The notes under the pieces were generated by a model, which saw only the letters and a program-made list of their open reading frames with translations, had not been told where the DNA came from and searched no databases. Positions 1 to 13,121 of a stretch of 64,000 bases of DNA are shown one piece after another; the stretch's first letter is position 1; each line of letters opens with the position of its first letter. The translations under genes and the position numbers were made by a program. This DNA comes from 73-13 sp035555435 (lineage in GTDB: Bacteria; Actinomycetota; Actinomycetes; Actinomycetales; Microbacteriaceae). The DNA is taken from positions 1 to 64,000 of the forward strand of contig DATMGN010000062.1 of the NCBI GenBank assembly GCA_035555435.1, in the 5' to 3' direction.

Positions 1-4793
<4,793 letters not shown>

Positions 4794-4801
4794 GGCTTGG
4801 C

Positions 4802-4823
4802 CGTCAGACCCGAAGGTCTGACG
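4802..4823 (-). other. UUCG-capped hairpin in the pre-16S leader
   Basis: A perfect 9-bp inverted repeat (CGTCAGACC / GGTCTGACG) encloses a four-base loop that reads UUCG on the transcribed minus strand. It lies about 10 nt upstream of the mature 16S 5' end, so it is probably a leader fold used in rRNA processing or early 16S folding. It has no U-tract, so I do not call it a terminator. Confidence 0.6.
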
Positions 4824-4974
4824 AATCCGTTGCTCGCGCCCACGGGGAAAACCGGGGCGCAGCGAGTTGATCTGACTGTCTGTCCGAATGTCACTGACAT
4901 TCATTCATTCAATCCAAAGGAATCTCTCCGACTGACCTGAGTCAGCCGACGAGGTTATTTGGCATTTGACATGT

Positions 4975-4999
4975 GCACGCTGTTGAGTTCTCAAGGATC
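4975..4999 (-). promoter_or_regulatory. Conserved rrn leader motif (processing/antitermination)
   Basis: The transcribed strand reads CCTTGAGAACTCAACAG followed by CGTGC. This resembles the conserved leader element found upstream of 16S in Microbacteriaceae and other actinobacteria and thought to act in antitermination or in pairing during 16S maturation. The rest of 4824-5050 is leader in which I see no gene. Confidence 0.55.
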
Positions 5000-5050
5000 G
5001 AGCGCTCCTGCTGCTTCCCGTCTCCGGTCCGCCCGCAGGGCAACTTCTCT

Positions 5051-5080
5051 AACCTAGTCCCGTTCGCGCAGGCCGGTCAA
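5051..5080 (-). promoter_or_regulatory. rrn promoter, proximal
   Basis: On the minus strand a -35 box TTGACC (complement of 5075-5080) is followed after 18 bp by the -10 box TAGGTT (complement of 5051-5056). It points into the 16S leader and lies about 255 nt upstream of mature 16S. It is the promoter nearest the gene. Confidence 0.6.
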
Positions 5081-5109
5081 ACCGACTCGCCGATTACGGT
5101 CGAAGGTTC

Positions 5110-5138
5110 ATCCTAGTCCCGAATCCGCACACCTACAA
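5110..5138 (-). promoter_or_regulatory. rrn promoter, middle
   Basis: On the minus strand -35 TTGTAG (complement of 5133-5138), a 17-bp spacer, then -10 TAGGAT (complement of 5110-5115). The bases flanking its -10 (GGGACTAGG) are the same as at the proximal promoter, which suggests a duplicated promoter unit. Confidence 0.5.
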
Positions 5139-5246
5139 GAGGAGTCCGAACTTCGGAGGAAGGTCCCCACTTGGGGCTCGACCGCGGGGCCCTGTCCGAC
5201 TGGACTGGTTCCTCCTGCTGGCCGACCGCTTGGGGCGACTCGGAAT

Positions 5247-5275
5247 ACTTTACACAGGCCTCGGGGCTCTGCCAA
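5247..5275 (-). promoter_or_regulatory. rrn promoter, distal
   Basis: On the minus strand -35 TTGGCA (complement of 5270-5275), exactly 17 bp, then -10 TAAAGT (complement of 5247-5252). It sits between the tyrS stop codon and the other two rrn promoters. By match to sigma-A consensus it is about as good as the proximal promoter, so the operon probably has three start sites. Confidence 0.5.
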
Positions 5276-5341
5276 ATCGTGCTGCGGCCCGGGCGTGTCG
5301 CGCGCTGCGGACCGCGACGCGAGGCGCCGAAACGCCCGTCA

Positions 5342-6628
5342 TCACTGGGTAGTCAGCCCCGCGACCGACTTCTTGCCACGCCGCAGCAGGACGATGCCGC
5401 CGGCGAGGGCGGGTTCGACGATCGCGTGCTCATCGTCGACCTTGCGGTTGTCGACGTAGACGCCGCCCTGCTGGATCGCGCGCCGCGCCTCCCCGTTGGA
5501 GCTCACCAGTCCGCTCGCCACCAGCGCCTCCACGATCGGCGAACCTGGCGCCACCTGCGCCGTCGGCAGTTCCTCGAGCACCGAGCGCAGCGTCGCCTCA
5601 TCGAGACTCGCGAGATCTCCCCCGCCGAACAGCGCCTCCGATGCCGCGATCGCCGCCCTCGTCGCCGCCTCGCCGTGCACGAGCGCCGTCACCTCCCACG
5701 CCAGCGTGCGCTGCGCCTCCCGCCGGAACGGCTCCGTCGCGACCGCCTGCTGAAGGCGCTCAATCTCGGGCCGGGGCAAGAACGTGAACACCTTGAGCCG
5801 GTCCACCACGTCCGCATCCGCCTGATTGAGCCAGAACTGGTAGAAGCGATACGGCGAACACATCTCGGCGTCGAGCCAGATCGCGTTCCCCTCGCTCTTG
5901 CCGAACTTCGTGCCATCCGAGTTCGTGATGAGCGGTGTGCCGATCGCATGCGCCGACACGCCCTCCACCTTGTGGATGAGATCGATGCCCGACGTCAGAT
6001 TGCCCCACTGGTCGGAGCCGCCCGTCTGCAGCACGCAGCCGTACTGCCGGTACAGCTGGAGGAAGTCGTCGCCCTGCAGGATCTGGTACGAGAACTCCGT
6101 GTACGAGATCCCCGCGTCCGAGTTCAGGCGCGCCGAGACCGCGTCCTTCTTGATCATCGTCCCCACCCGGAAGTGCTTGCCGATGTCGCGGAGGAAATCG
6201 ATCGCCGAGTACCCGCCGAACCAGTCGAGGTTGTTGACGATGCGCGCCGCGTTCTCCCCCTCGAAGGACAGGAAGCGGCGCACCTGCGCCTCCAGCCGGC
6301 CCACCCACTCCGCGACCGTCTCGCGCGAGTTGAGGGTGCGCTCCGCCGTCGGCCGCGGATCGCCGATCAGCCCCGTCGAGCCGCCCACGAGGCCGAGCGG
6401 GCGGTGCCCTGCGAGCTGGAGGCGACGCAGCAGCAGCAGCTGCACCAGATTGCCGAGGTGCAGCGAGGGGGCCGTCGGATCGAAGCCGCAGTAGTACGTG
6501 ACCGGCGGTCCGCCGAGCAGTGCTGCGAGCTGCGCCTCATCCGTCGAAACCGCGACGAGCCCGCGCCACTTGATCTCGTCCCAGACGGACGGGAACGCGG
6601 GGTCGTTTCGCTGCTCGGTGCTCGACAC
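5342..6628 (-). CDS. tyrS: Tyrosyl-tRNA synthetase
   Basis: 428 residues, normal for bacterial TyrRS. It charges tRNA-Tyr with tyrosine in the cytoplasm. The class I HIGH signature appears as HLGN near residues 57-60, the KMSKS loop as KFGKS near residue 240, and an S4-like RNA-binding domain fills the last ~70 residues. The start is GTG, chosen because a -10 box TACGGT lies 7 nt upstream, giving a leaderless message. The glycosylase gene ends 18 nt upstream on the same strand, and the rrn operon follows downstream with no obvious terminator between them. Confidence 0.97.
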   Translation of the reverse strand: MSSTEQRNDPAFPSVWDEIKWRGLVAVSTDEAQLAALLGGPPVTYYCGFDPTAPSLHLGNLVQLLLLRRLQLAGHRPLGLVGGSTGLIGDPRPTAERTLNSRETVAEWVGRLEAQVRRFLSFEGENAARIVNNLDWFGGYSAIDFLRDIGKHFRVGTMIKKDAVSARLNSDAGISYTEFSYQILQGDDFLQLYRQYGCVLQTGGSDQWGNLTSGIDLIHKVEGVSAHAIGTPLITNSDGTKFGKSEGNAIWLDAEMCSPYRFYQFWLNQADADVVDRLKVFTFLPRPEIERLQQAVATEPFRREAQRTLAWEVTALVHGEAATRAAIAASEALFGGGDLASLDEATLRSVLEELPTAQVAPGSPIVEALVASGLVSSNGEARRAIQQGGVYVDNRKVDDEHAIVEPALAGGIVLLRRGKKSVAGLTTQ

Positions 6629-6646
6629 GGATCCAACCGTAGCCGC

Positions 6647-7243
6647 TCAGCCGCGGCGCTTCGGGACGTGCGGGCGGTAGGGCGAGACGCTCGGCTCGCC
6701 CGGCAACCAGAAGCGCCACGGGAAGGCCAGCGCGTCGCCGCCCGGCCCCGAGACGCCCGTGCGCGGGCCCGTCGAGAACGCCGTCGCCGGCACCGTCGGA
6801 AGCTCCAGCGCGATCCCGTCCCGGCCGAGCGGCGCCCCGTCATCCGCCCCCGTGAGGCCGAGCGCCACGGTCAGCCGGGCCGGGCCGCGTGCGAGCTCGG
6901 CGTCTCGCCTGGCCGAGGCACGGCGTTCTCGCGCCAGCTCGATGCCCTCGACGATCTCGCCGGCGCGCAGCAGTACGCCGGAGGCGTCGCCCTCGGGGCT
7001 GCACACGACATTCGCGCACCAGTGCATGCCGTAGGTGAAGTACACGTAGAGGTGGCCGGGCGGGCCGAACATCGACGCGTTCTTGCGTCCGAGCCCGCGG
7101 AACGTGTGCGATCCCGGGTCCTCCCCCGGTCCGCCGTACGCCTCGACCTCGGTGAGCCGCACGGCGACGCCGCGGACGTGCAGCACGGCGCCGAGGAGGC
7201 GCGGCGCGACGTCGAGCGCGTGGCCGTGCAGCTCGGGTCCCAT
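6647..7243 (-). CDS. DNA-3-methyladenine glycosylase (AAG/MPG family)
   Basis: 198 residues, the usual size. It excises alkylated purines in base excision repair. The family signature TEVEAY is at residues 31-36, with the presumed catalytic Glu followed by the Tyr that intercalates into DNA, and YFTYGMHWCANVV near 70-82 and ARGPARLTVALG near 117-130 are conserved family blocks. The ATG start has a weak GAGG Shine-Dalgarno about 7 nt upstream. It lies just upstream of tyrS on the same strand, an arrangement seen in related actinobacteria. Confidence 0.93.
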   Translation of the reverse strand: MGPELHGHALDVAPRLLGAVLHVRGVAVRLTEVEAYGGPGEDPGSHTFRGLGRKNASMFGPPGHLYVYFTYGMHWCANVVCSPEGDASGVLLRAGEIVEGIELARERRASARRDAELARGPARLTVALGLTGADDGAPLGRDGIALELPTVPATAFSTGPRTGVSGPGGDALAFPWRFWLPGEPSVSPYRPHVPKRRG

Positions 7244-7269
7244 GCCCCTACCTCACCACACGCTGTCGC

Positions 7270-7352
7270 GCGGGCGATCCAGGTCGGGGGTCTGCGCCCG
7301 TGCACGCCGTTTGCACCCCGTGCATCGGCGCAAAGCCCGTGCACGAGCGCGC
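7270..7352. repeat. Degenerate GC-rich intergenic repeat cluster
   Basis: The minus strand holds several imperfect copies of a unit resembling GTGCACGGGCGCA and GTGCAAACGGCGTGCAC between the AbiEi-like gene and the glycosylase gene. Similar words recur at 8355-8540 and near 57100-57160. Nothing coding is visible here. Confidence 0.4.
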
Positions 7353-8291
7353 TCACCACGTGAGCGTGGCGAGCGGCATCCGCCGCCGCGGGACGCCGGC
7401 GCCCACGAGCAGCCGCTCGAGACCGTCGCCGTGCCACGCGTCCTCCCAGCTCGCGCGGACGAACACGGGTCCCCGACCGCGGATCGCATCCTCGCGGCGC
7501 TTCTCGGCCCACAGCACGTCGAACGGCGTCGGACGGCCCGGCTCCGACCGGTACTTGAGCTTCCCGTCCGCCTCGAGCACGATCGCCCCGTCGCGCCACG
7601 CGAAGTCCACGCGATAGCGGACCCCGTCGGTGCCGAGCATGACGCGCTGCTGCTCCGGCTCCGCGAAGCCGAGGTCGCGGCAGCGGATCAGCACGAGCGT
7701 CTCGAGCGGCGACTCCGAGTGCTCCGACGACTGACGCAGCGCCGCCCGCACCGCTCGGATGCCCGGCATCCGGCCCGCCCGAGCGATCGCCGCGTCGATC
7801 CGCTCCACCGAAAGGCCCGCGTGGCGGGCGTGCGAGCACGCGATGACGGACGACAGCGTGCCGCGATTCGCGGCCAGGTCGATCACCGTGCGCTCGACGC
7901 TCGTGATGCGCAGCCCGCCGGGTCCCGTGACGACGTCCTCGGCCGCCAGGCTGCGGTGCACGCGACGCACCGCGGCGGAGCGGTCCCCGCCTCCGCGGCG
8001 CACGGTCACCGTCGCCCAGTCGGGCCACTCGCCGATGATCGGAATGCCGTGGAACGCCGCCGCCGACTCGTGCGAGAAGACGAGCGGGACCGAGGCGCGG
8101 GCCTGGACCGCGCGGGCGATCGCGCGATGCCGGTCCGACTCCTCGGCCTCCAGCCACTCCCGGTGGGACACGTAGGCGCCCGGGGCGATGCGCACCAGCT
8201 CGCGCCTCGCCGCACCGCGCTCGAGCGCCTGCGCGCTCCCGCGGGAGGCCCGCAGCTCGCGGGCCAACGCGATGTCGATGACGTCGTCCAT
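7353..8291 (-). CDS. AbiEi/DUF559-like protein with nuclease-like C-terminus
   Basis: 312 residues. The N-terminal ~90 residues resemble the winged-helix region of AbiEi-type antitoxin or regulator proteins common in actinobacteria (LRASRG...IAPGAYVSHREW). The C-terminal ~90 residues resemble DUF559, a Vsr/PD-(D/E)XK-like fold: DFAWRDGAIVLEADGKLKY supplies an Asp and a later E-x-D-G-K. No AbiEii toxin partner is adjacent. The start ATG at 8289-8291 was chosen by similarity to such proteins; another in-frame ATG lies 12 nt upstream and neither has a clear Shine-Dalgarno. The function is unknown. Confidence 0.7.
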   Translation of the reverse strand: MDDVIDIALARELRASRGSAQALERGAARRELVRIAPGAYVSHREWLEAEESDRHRAIARAVQARASVPLVFSHESAAAFHGIPIIGEWPDWATVTVRRGGGDRSAAVRRVHRSLAAEDVVTGPGGLRITSVERTVIDLAANRGTLSSVIACSHARHAGLSVERIDAAIARAGRMPGIRAVRAALRQSSEHSESPLETLVLIRCRDLGFAEPEQQRVMLGTDGVRYRVDFAWRDGAIVLEADGKLKYRSEPGRPTPFDVLWAEKRREDAIRGRGPVFVRASWEDAWHGDGLERLLVGAGVPRRRMPLATLTW

Positions 8292-8354
8292 GCGCGGGAT
8301 CATGCCGCAGCGCGCAGGGCTGCCGCCCGCCGGGCAGCCCGAATGTGGACGAAT

Positions 8355-8539
8355 CGCCGAGCTGCGCGCCTGTGCACGAGCGGGAGGCCGGCGTTCTGAC
8401 ACGCCACCTGCGCTGCGCCCCACCAGCGGCGCGTGGCGCACGCTGGCGCCGCAGCACGGCGTTTGCGCTCCGGCACGCGCTTTGAACGGCGTGCACGAGC
8501 GCAGATGCCGTACGAGAGCGCAGAACGCCGTCGCGCGGA
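8355..8539. repeat. Degenerate repeat cluster upstream of the AbiEi-like gene
   Basis: Between argH and the AbiEi-like gene (8292-8539) I see no gene. The stretch holds imperfect direct and inverted copies of words such as GTGCACGAGCGCAGA, AACGGCGTGCACG and ACGGCGTTTGCGCTC, related to the cluster at 7270-7352, so the AbiEi-like gene is flanked by the same repeat type. Confidence 0.4.
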
Positions 8540-10006
8540 CTACGTGAGACGCGCCGCCAGGTGCGCGGTCCAGTGCGCGAGGTCGGCGAGCTGGCGTTCC
8601 ACCGAAGGGCGGGCAGTGCCGGCGTAGCCGTCGCGCGCGGCGATCGCGCCGTCGACCGTCAGGACCGATCGCACCTCGGGCGTCAGATGCGGCGAGATCG
8701 CCGCATAGTCCTCGTCCGACGGGCCGTCGAGCGGCAGGCCGCGCTCCTCGCAGTGACGCACGAGCGCCCCCGCGATCTCGTGCGCGTCGCGGAACGGCAC
8801 CCGCTGGCGCACGAGCCACTCGGCGACGTCCGTCGCGAGCGAATAGCCCTCCGGCGCGAGCTCGCGCATCCGATCCGTGTCGAACACGAGCGTCGCGACC
8901 ATGCCCGTGAACGCCGGCAGCAGCACCTCGAGGGTGTCGACCGAGTCGAACACCGGCTCCTTATCCTCCTGCAGGTCGCGGTTGTACGCGAGCGGCAAGC
9001 CCTTCATCGTCGTCAGCAGGCCCGTGAGGTTGCCGATCAGTCGGCCCGCCTTGCCGCGCGCGAGCTCCGCGATGTCCGGGTTCTTCTTCTGCGGCATGAT
9101 CGACGAGCCCGTCGAATACGCGTCGTGCAGGCGCACGTAGCCGAACTCCCGCGTGTTCCAGAGGATGATCTCCTCCGAGATGCGCGACAGGTCGATGCCG
9201 ATCTGCGCCGCGATGAACGCGAACTCGGCGACCTTGTCGCGGGATGCCGTCGCGTCGATCGAGTTCGGCTCCACCGCGTCGAAGCCGAGCTCCGCCGCGA
9301 TCGCCGCCGCGTCGAGGCCCAGCGTGTTGCCCGCGAGCGCGCCCGAGCCGTAGGGCGAGTGGCCGACGCCCTCCCGCCAGGCCGCGAGGCGCTCCAGGTC
9401 GCGCCCGAGGGCCCAGGCGTGCGCGAGGAGATGGTGCGCGAGGAGGACGGGCTGCGCGTGCTGCAGGTGCGTGCGCCCCGGCATCACGGCGTCGATGTGC
9501 GCCGAAGCCTGCGCCGCGAGCGCATCGATGAGGTCGACGAGCAGGCCCCCGATCGTCGCGGCGTGATCGCGCAGGAACATCCGGATGAGCGTCGCGATCT
9601 GGTCATTGCGGCTGCGACCCGCGCGCAGCTTGCCGCCGAGCTCCGCGCCGACGACGTCGATGAGGAACGACTCGAGCGCGCCGTGCACGTCCTCGAACGC
9701 GTCGACGCCGTCGAGCTCACCCGCGCGAATGCGGCGAGCGACCTCGTCGAGGCCCGCGTGCATCGCGGCGAGCTCGTCGTCGGTGAGGTAGCCGGCCCGG
9801 GCGAGCGCGTTGGCGTGGGCGTGCGAGCCCGCGATGTCGTAGGGCCACAGGCGGGCGTCGAAGTGCGTCGACTTCGACAGTCGCGCGAGCTCCGGCGACG
9901 GGCCGTCGGCGAAGCGGGCGCCCCAGAGGGAGCCCTCGTTGGTGCCTGGTCTCGATACGCCCTGGGGGCTGCTCGACCCGCGGTTCACGAGGTCGTCGCC
10001 GCTCAT
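8540..10006 (-). CDS. argH: Argininosuccinate lyase
   Basis: 488 residues. It cleaves argininosuccinate to arginine and fumarate, the last step of arginine synthesis. The fumarase-superfamily signature GSSIMPQKKNPD is intact, as are the HLQHAQP and SRNDQIAT blocks. The ATG overlaps the argF stop as ATGA. The first ~22 residues are unusual: family members normally begin near GSLWGARF, while here a stretch including SSSPQGVSR is encoded by a repeat at 9948-9983 (see findings). It is the last gene of the arg operon. Confidence 0.97.
   Translation of the reverse strand: MSGDDLVNRGSSSPQGVSRPGTNEGSLWGARFADGPSPELARLSKSTHFDARLWPYDIAGSHAHANALARAGYLTDDELAAMHAGLDEVARRIRAGELDGVDAFEDVHGALESFLIDVVGAELGGKLRAGRSRNDQIATLIRMFLRDHAATIGGLLVDLIDALAAQASAHIDAVMPGRTHLQHAQPVLLAHHLLAHAWALGRDLERLAAWREGVGHSPYGSGALAGNTLGLDAAAIAAELGFDAVEPNSIDATASRDKVAEFAFIAAQIGIDLSRISEEIILWNTREFGYVRLHDAYSTGSSIMPQKKNPDIAELARGKAGRLIGNLTGLLTTMKGLPLAYNRDLQEDKEPVFDSVDTLEVLLPAFTGMVATLVFDTDRMRELAPEGYSLATDVAEWLVRQRVPFRDAHEIAGALVRHCEERGLPLDGPSDEDYAAISPHLTPEVRSVLTVDGAIAARDGYAGTARPSVERQLADLAHWTAHLAARLT
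9948..9983. repeat. Intragenic repeat A, copy in argH
   Basis: The plus strand begins GGTCTCGATACG and ends CTGCTCGACCCGCGG. Copies with the same two ends lie at 10967-11004 (argD) and 58324-58361 (aldo/keto reductase gene). Here it encodes part of the N-terminal extension of ArgH. Confidence 0.65.
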
Positions 10007-10935
10007 CCGCGGGCCTTCGCGAGGAGCCAGATGAGGAGCGCCTTCTGGGCGTGCAGGCGGTTCTCCGCCTCGTCCCACACGACCGACTGCGGACCGTCGA
10101 TGACCTCGGCCTCGACCTCGTAGCCTCGGTCGGCCGGGAGGCAGTGGATGAAGATCGCGTCGGGCCTCGCGAGCGACATGAACTCGCGCGTGACCTTGTA
10201 GGCGCCGAGATCGCGGATCCGCTGCAGCTTCTCCTCCTCCTTGCCCATCGACACCCACGTGTCGGTCACGACGATGTCGGCACCCGCGGCGGCCTCCAGC
10301 GGGTCGGTGTAGAGCGTCACGCTGCCGCCCGTCGTCGCCGCGATCCGGTCGGCGTCCGCCACGACATCGGCCCGAGGCGCGTAGGCGCCCGGCGAGGCGA
10401 CCCGCACGTGCATGCCGGCCGTCACGCCGGCGAGGACGTAGGAGTGCGCCATGTTGGAGAAGCCGTCGCCGAAGAACGCGAGCGTGAGGCCCTTGAGGTC
10501 GCCCTTGTGCTCGCGGATGGTCAGCAGGTCCGCGAGCAGCTGGCACGGGTGGAAGTCGTCGGAGAGCGCGTTGATGACGGGCACTCGGGTGCCCGCCGCC
10601 ATCTCCTCGAGCCCGGCCTGCGCGTAGGTGCGCCACACGATCGCCGCGACCTGGCGTTCTAGGACCCGCGCCGTGTCGGCCGGCGTCTCCTTGCCGCCGA
10701 GCTGGCTGCTCGCCGTCGTGATGTCGAGCGGCGAGCCCCCGAGGTCGGCGATCCCCGTCGCGAACGACACGCGGGTGCGCGTCGAGGACTTATCGAAGAT
10801 GACGGCGACCGTCTCGGGGCCCGCGAGGGGCTTCAGGCCCCAGCGGTCGGCCTTGACGCGTTCGGCGAGCGCGAGGATCTCGGCCTGCTCGGCCGGGCTC
10901 ACGTCGTCGTCGCGGAGGAAGTGGCGGATGGTCAT
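10003..10935 (-). CDS. argF: Ornithine carbamoyltransferase
   Basis: 310 residues. It makes citrulline from ornithine and carbamoyl phosphate. The carbamoyl phosphate motif SSTRTR (50-55), the HPCQ motif (~128) and the ornithine-side HCLPA loop (~264) are all present. It overlaps argD upstream and argH downstream by four bases each (ATGA), so translation is likely coupled. No argR repressor gene lies between argF and argH, where actinobacteria often have one. Confidence 0.97.
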   Translation of the reverse strand: MTIRHFLRDDDVSPAEQAEILALAERVKADRWGLKPLAGPETVAVIFDKSSTRTRVSFATGIADLGGSPLDITTASSQLGGKETPADTARVLERQVAAIVWRTYAQAGLEEMAAGTRVPVINALSDDFHPCQLLADLLTIREHKGDLKGLTLAFFGDGFSNMAHSYVLAGVTAGMHVRVASPGAYAPRADVVADADRIAATTGGSVTLYTDPLEAAAGADIVVTDTWVSMGKEEEKLQRIRDLGAYKVTREFMSLARPDAIFIHCLPADRGYEVEAEVIDGPQSVVWDEAENRLHAQKALLIWLLAKARG

Positions 10936-12182
10936 GCTCGGGTCTCCTCGGGTGATGGCGTGGGGAGGTCTCGATACGCGGGATCGCCGCTACTCGACCC
11001 GCGGGGCGCGGCGACGCGGTCGAGCGCCGCGGCGAACCGCGCGGTGAACTCGGCGACGTCGGCGTCGCCGATGATGAGCGGCGGCGCGAGGCGGATCGTC
11101 TCGTCGTTCGGCGCATTGACGATGAGCCCCTCGGCGAGCGCCGCGCGCATGACGTCGCCCGCGACCGGGGTCGCGAGCGCGACGCCGATGAGCAGCCCCC
11201 GCCCGCGCGTGCCGGCGACGAGCGGGGAGCCGATCCCTGCGATCGCCGCCTCGATCTGCGGGCCTCGGACGGCCGCGTTCTGCACCAGCCCCGCCCGCTC
11301 GATCTCGCCGAGCACCGCGTCCGACACGGCCGTCGCGAACGGGTTGCCGCCGAACGTCGAGCCGTGCTGCCCCGCGGCGAGCAGGTCGGAGGCCGCGCCG
11401 AACGTCACGAGCGCGCCAATCGGGACGCCGCCGCCGATGCCCTTCGCGAGCGCGACCGCGTCCGGCACGATCCCCTCGTGCTGGAAGCCGAACCACGCGC
11501 CAGTGCGGCCGGCACCGGTCTGGATCTCGTCGATGATGAGCAGAACGCCATGATCCGCGGTGAGTGCGCGCGCCGCGGCGAGGTAGCCCTCCGGCAGCGG
11601 CACGACGCCCGCCTCGCCCTTGATCGGTTCGACGACGAGCGCCGCAACGTCAGGCCCGATCGTGGCCTCGAGCGCTTCGATCGAGGACTCGAGGTGCTCG
11701 ACGTGGGGAATGAGCGGCTCGAACGGTTCGCGCAGCGCCGCCTTCCCCGTCAGCGCGAGCGCGCCCATCGTGCGACCGTGGAACGACTGCTCGAGCGCGA
11801 GGATGCGGCTGCGGCCGGTGCGCCGCGACAGCTTGATGGCGGCCTCGATCGCCTCCGTGCCGGAGTTCGCGAAGAAGACCCGGCCCGCCTCGCCCGCGCC
11901 CGTCAGGCGCAGCAGCCGGGCCGCGAGCGCGAGCTGCGGCTCGGTCGCGAAGTAGTTCGAGACGTGCATGAGCGTCGCCGCCTGGCGGCTCGCCGCCTCG
12001 ACGACGACGGGGTGGGCGTGGCCGAGCGCGTTGACGGCGATCCCGCCGAGGAAGTCGAGGTACTCACGGCCGTCGACATCCCACACGCGGGCGCCCTCGC
12101 CGCGCGCGAGCGCGAGCAGCGGGGAGCCGAACACCTGCATCATGTCGGCGGCGTAGTCCCCGCGCCAGTCCTGCGCGCTCAT
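10932..12182 (-). CDS. argD: Acetylornithine aminotransferase
   Basis: 416 residues. A class III PLP-dependent transaminase that makes N-acetylornithine. The Schiff-base lysine sits in LAKGIGGGVP, the cofactor Asp in IIDEIQTGAGRTG, and FFANSGTEA is conserved. The ATG start overlaps the argB stop (ATGA). The last ~20 residues, including RGSSSGDPAYRDLP, go past the normal family end and come largely from repeat A at 10967-11004; the sense is that the repeat replaced or extended the original C-terminus. Confidence 0.97.
   Translation of the reverse strand: MSAQDWRGDYAADMMQVFGSPLLALARGEGARVWDVDGREYLDFLGGIAVNALGHAHPVVVEAASRQAATLMHVSNYFATEPQLALAARLLRLTGAGEAGRVFFANSGTEAIEAAIKLSRRTGRSRILALEQSFHGRTMGALALTGKAALREPFEPLIPHVEHLESSIEALEATIGPDVAALVVEPIKGEAGVVPLPEGYLAAARALTADHGVLLIIDEIQTGAGRTGAWFGFQHEGIVPDAVALAKGIGGGVPIGALVTFGAASDLLAAGQHGSTFGGNPFATAVSDAVLGEIERAGLVQNAAVRGPQIEAAIAGIGSPLVAGTRGRGLLIGVALATPVAGDVMRAALAEGLIVNAPNDETIRLAPPLIIGDADVAEFTARFAAALDRVAAPRGSSSGDPAYRDLPTPSPEETRA
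10967..11004. repeat. Intragenic repeat A, copy in argD
   Basis: The plus strand begins GGTCTCGATACGC and ends CTACTCGACCCGCGG. It shares both ends with the copies in argH and in the aldo/keto reductase gene but has a different centre. It encodes most of the C-terminal tail of ArgD. Confidence 0.65.
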
Positions 12183-13105
12183 GACGCGACCACCTCCGTG
12201 CCGATACCGGTGTCCGTGAAGATCTCCAGCAGCACCGAGTGCGGCTGGCGGCCGTCGATGACGGCGGCCTTGGCGACGCCGCCGTCGACCGCGGCGAGGC
12301 ACGCCTCCATCTTCGGGATCATGCCCGACTCGAGGGCCGGCAGCATGTCGCGCAGCTCGTCGGCGCCGATGTGCGAGATGAGCGAGTCGGTGTCGGGCCA
12401 GTTCGCGTAGAGCCCCGCGACGTTCGTGAGCACGATGAGCTTCGCGGCCCCGAGCGCCGTCGCGATCGCGGCGGCGGCCGAGTCGGCGTTGACGTTGAGC
12501 AGTCGGTCGCTGCCCTCCTCGCGCGCGACCGTCGAGATCACCGGCACCTTGCCCGCCGCGAGCGCCGCCTGGATCGCGTCGGGATCGACCGACGTGACCT
12601 CGCCGACGAGGCCGAGGTCGACCTCCTCGCCGTCGACGACGACGCCCTTGCGCACGCCCGTCAGCACGCCCGTGTCCCCCGGCACCCGCACGCCGAGCCC
12701 GCCGAAGCGCTCGAGCTTCGCGGTGATGCCGCCCGCGACCTCCTCGACGAGGACCTCGCGCACGACGGGGATCGCCTCATCGGTCGTGACCCGGTAGCCG
12801 CCGCGGAACTCGCTCGGGATGCCCTTCGCCTCGAGCGCCGCCGTGATCTGCGGGCCGCCGCCGTGGACGACGACGGGGCGGATCCCCGCGAAGCGCAGGA
12901 ACGCCATGTCCTGCGCGAAGGCCCGCGTCAGGTTGAAGTCGACCATGGCGTTCCCACCGAGCTTGACGACGATGACGGCGTCGTGGAAGCGGTGGAGCCA
13001 CGGCAGCGCCTCGATGAGGACGGCCGCCTTCTCGGCGGCCTCCGCCGCGGTCGTGATGCTGCGCACCGTCTGCGTGTCGGTGCCGACGTATTCGCCCATG
13101 CTCAT
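12179..13105 (-). CDS. argB: Acetylglutamate kinase
   Basis: 308 residues. It phosphorylates N-acetylglutamate, usually the arginine-inhibited step in organisms that, like this one, have an ArgJ cycle. The amino acid kinase motifs VVKLGGNAM (46-54) and VVVHGGGPQ (~78-86) are intact, and the Lys of GMIPKMEACL is present. A second ATG two codons in (MGEY) could be used instead. argJ lies just upstream with a short gap and argD overlaps its stop. Confidence 0.97.
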   Translation of the reverse strand: MSMGEYVGTDTQTVRSITTAAEAAEKAAVLIEALPWLHRFHDAVIVVKLGGNAMVDFNLTRAFAQDMAFLRFAGIRPVVVHGGGPQITAALEAKGIPSEFRGGYRVTTDEAIPVVREVLVEEVAGGITAKLERFGGLGVRVPGDTGVLTGVRKGVVVDGEEVDLGLVGEVTSVDPDAIQAALAAGKVPVISTVAREEGSDRLLNVNADSAAAAIATALGAAKLIVLTNVAGLYANWPDTDSLISHIGADELRDMLPALESGMIPKMEACLAAVDGGVAKAAVIDGRQPHSVLLEIFTDTGIGTEVVAS

Positions 13106-13121
13106 TTCCCGTCCGGCGCCG

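Noticed and set aside
5171..7363. A 730-codon plus-strand frame opposite tyrS and the glycosylase gene
   Set aside because: It is the antisense shadow of two well-supported genes and has the Arg-rich composition typical of such shadows in GC-rich DNA.
10007..10636. Long N-terminal extension of the argH frame
   Set aside because: It overlaps argF in another register; the true start is the ATG overlapping the argF stop.
12183..12302. Extension of argD upstream of its ATG
   Set aside because: It lies within argB and the codons are Arg-rich noise; ATGA coupling supports the shorter gene.
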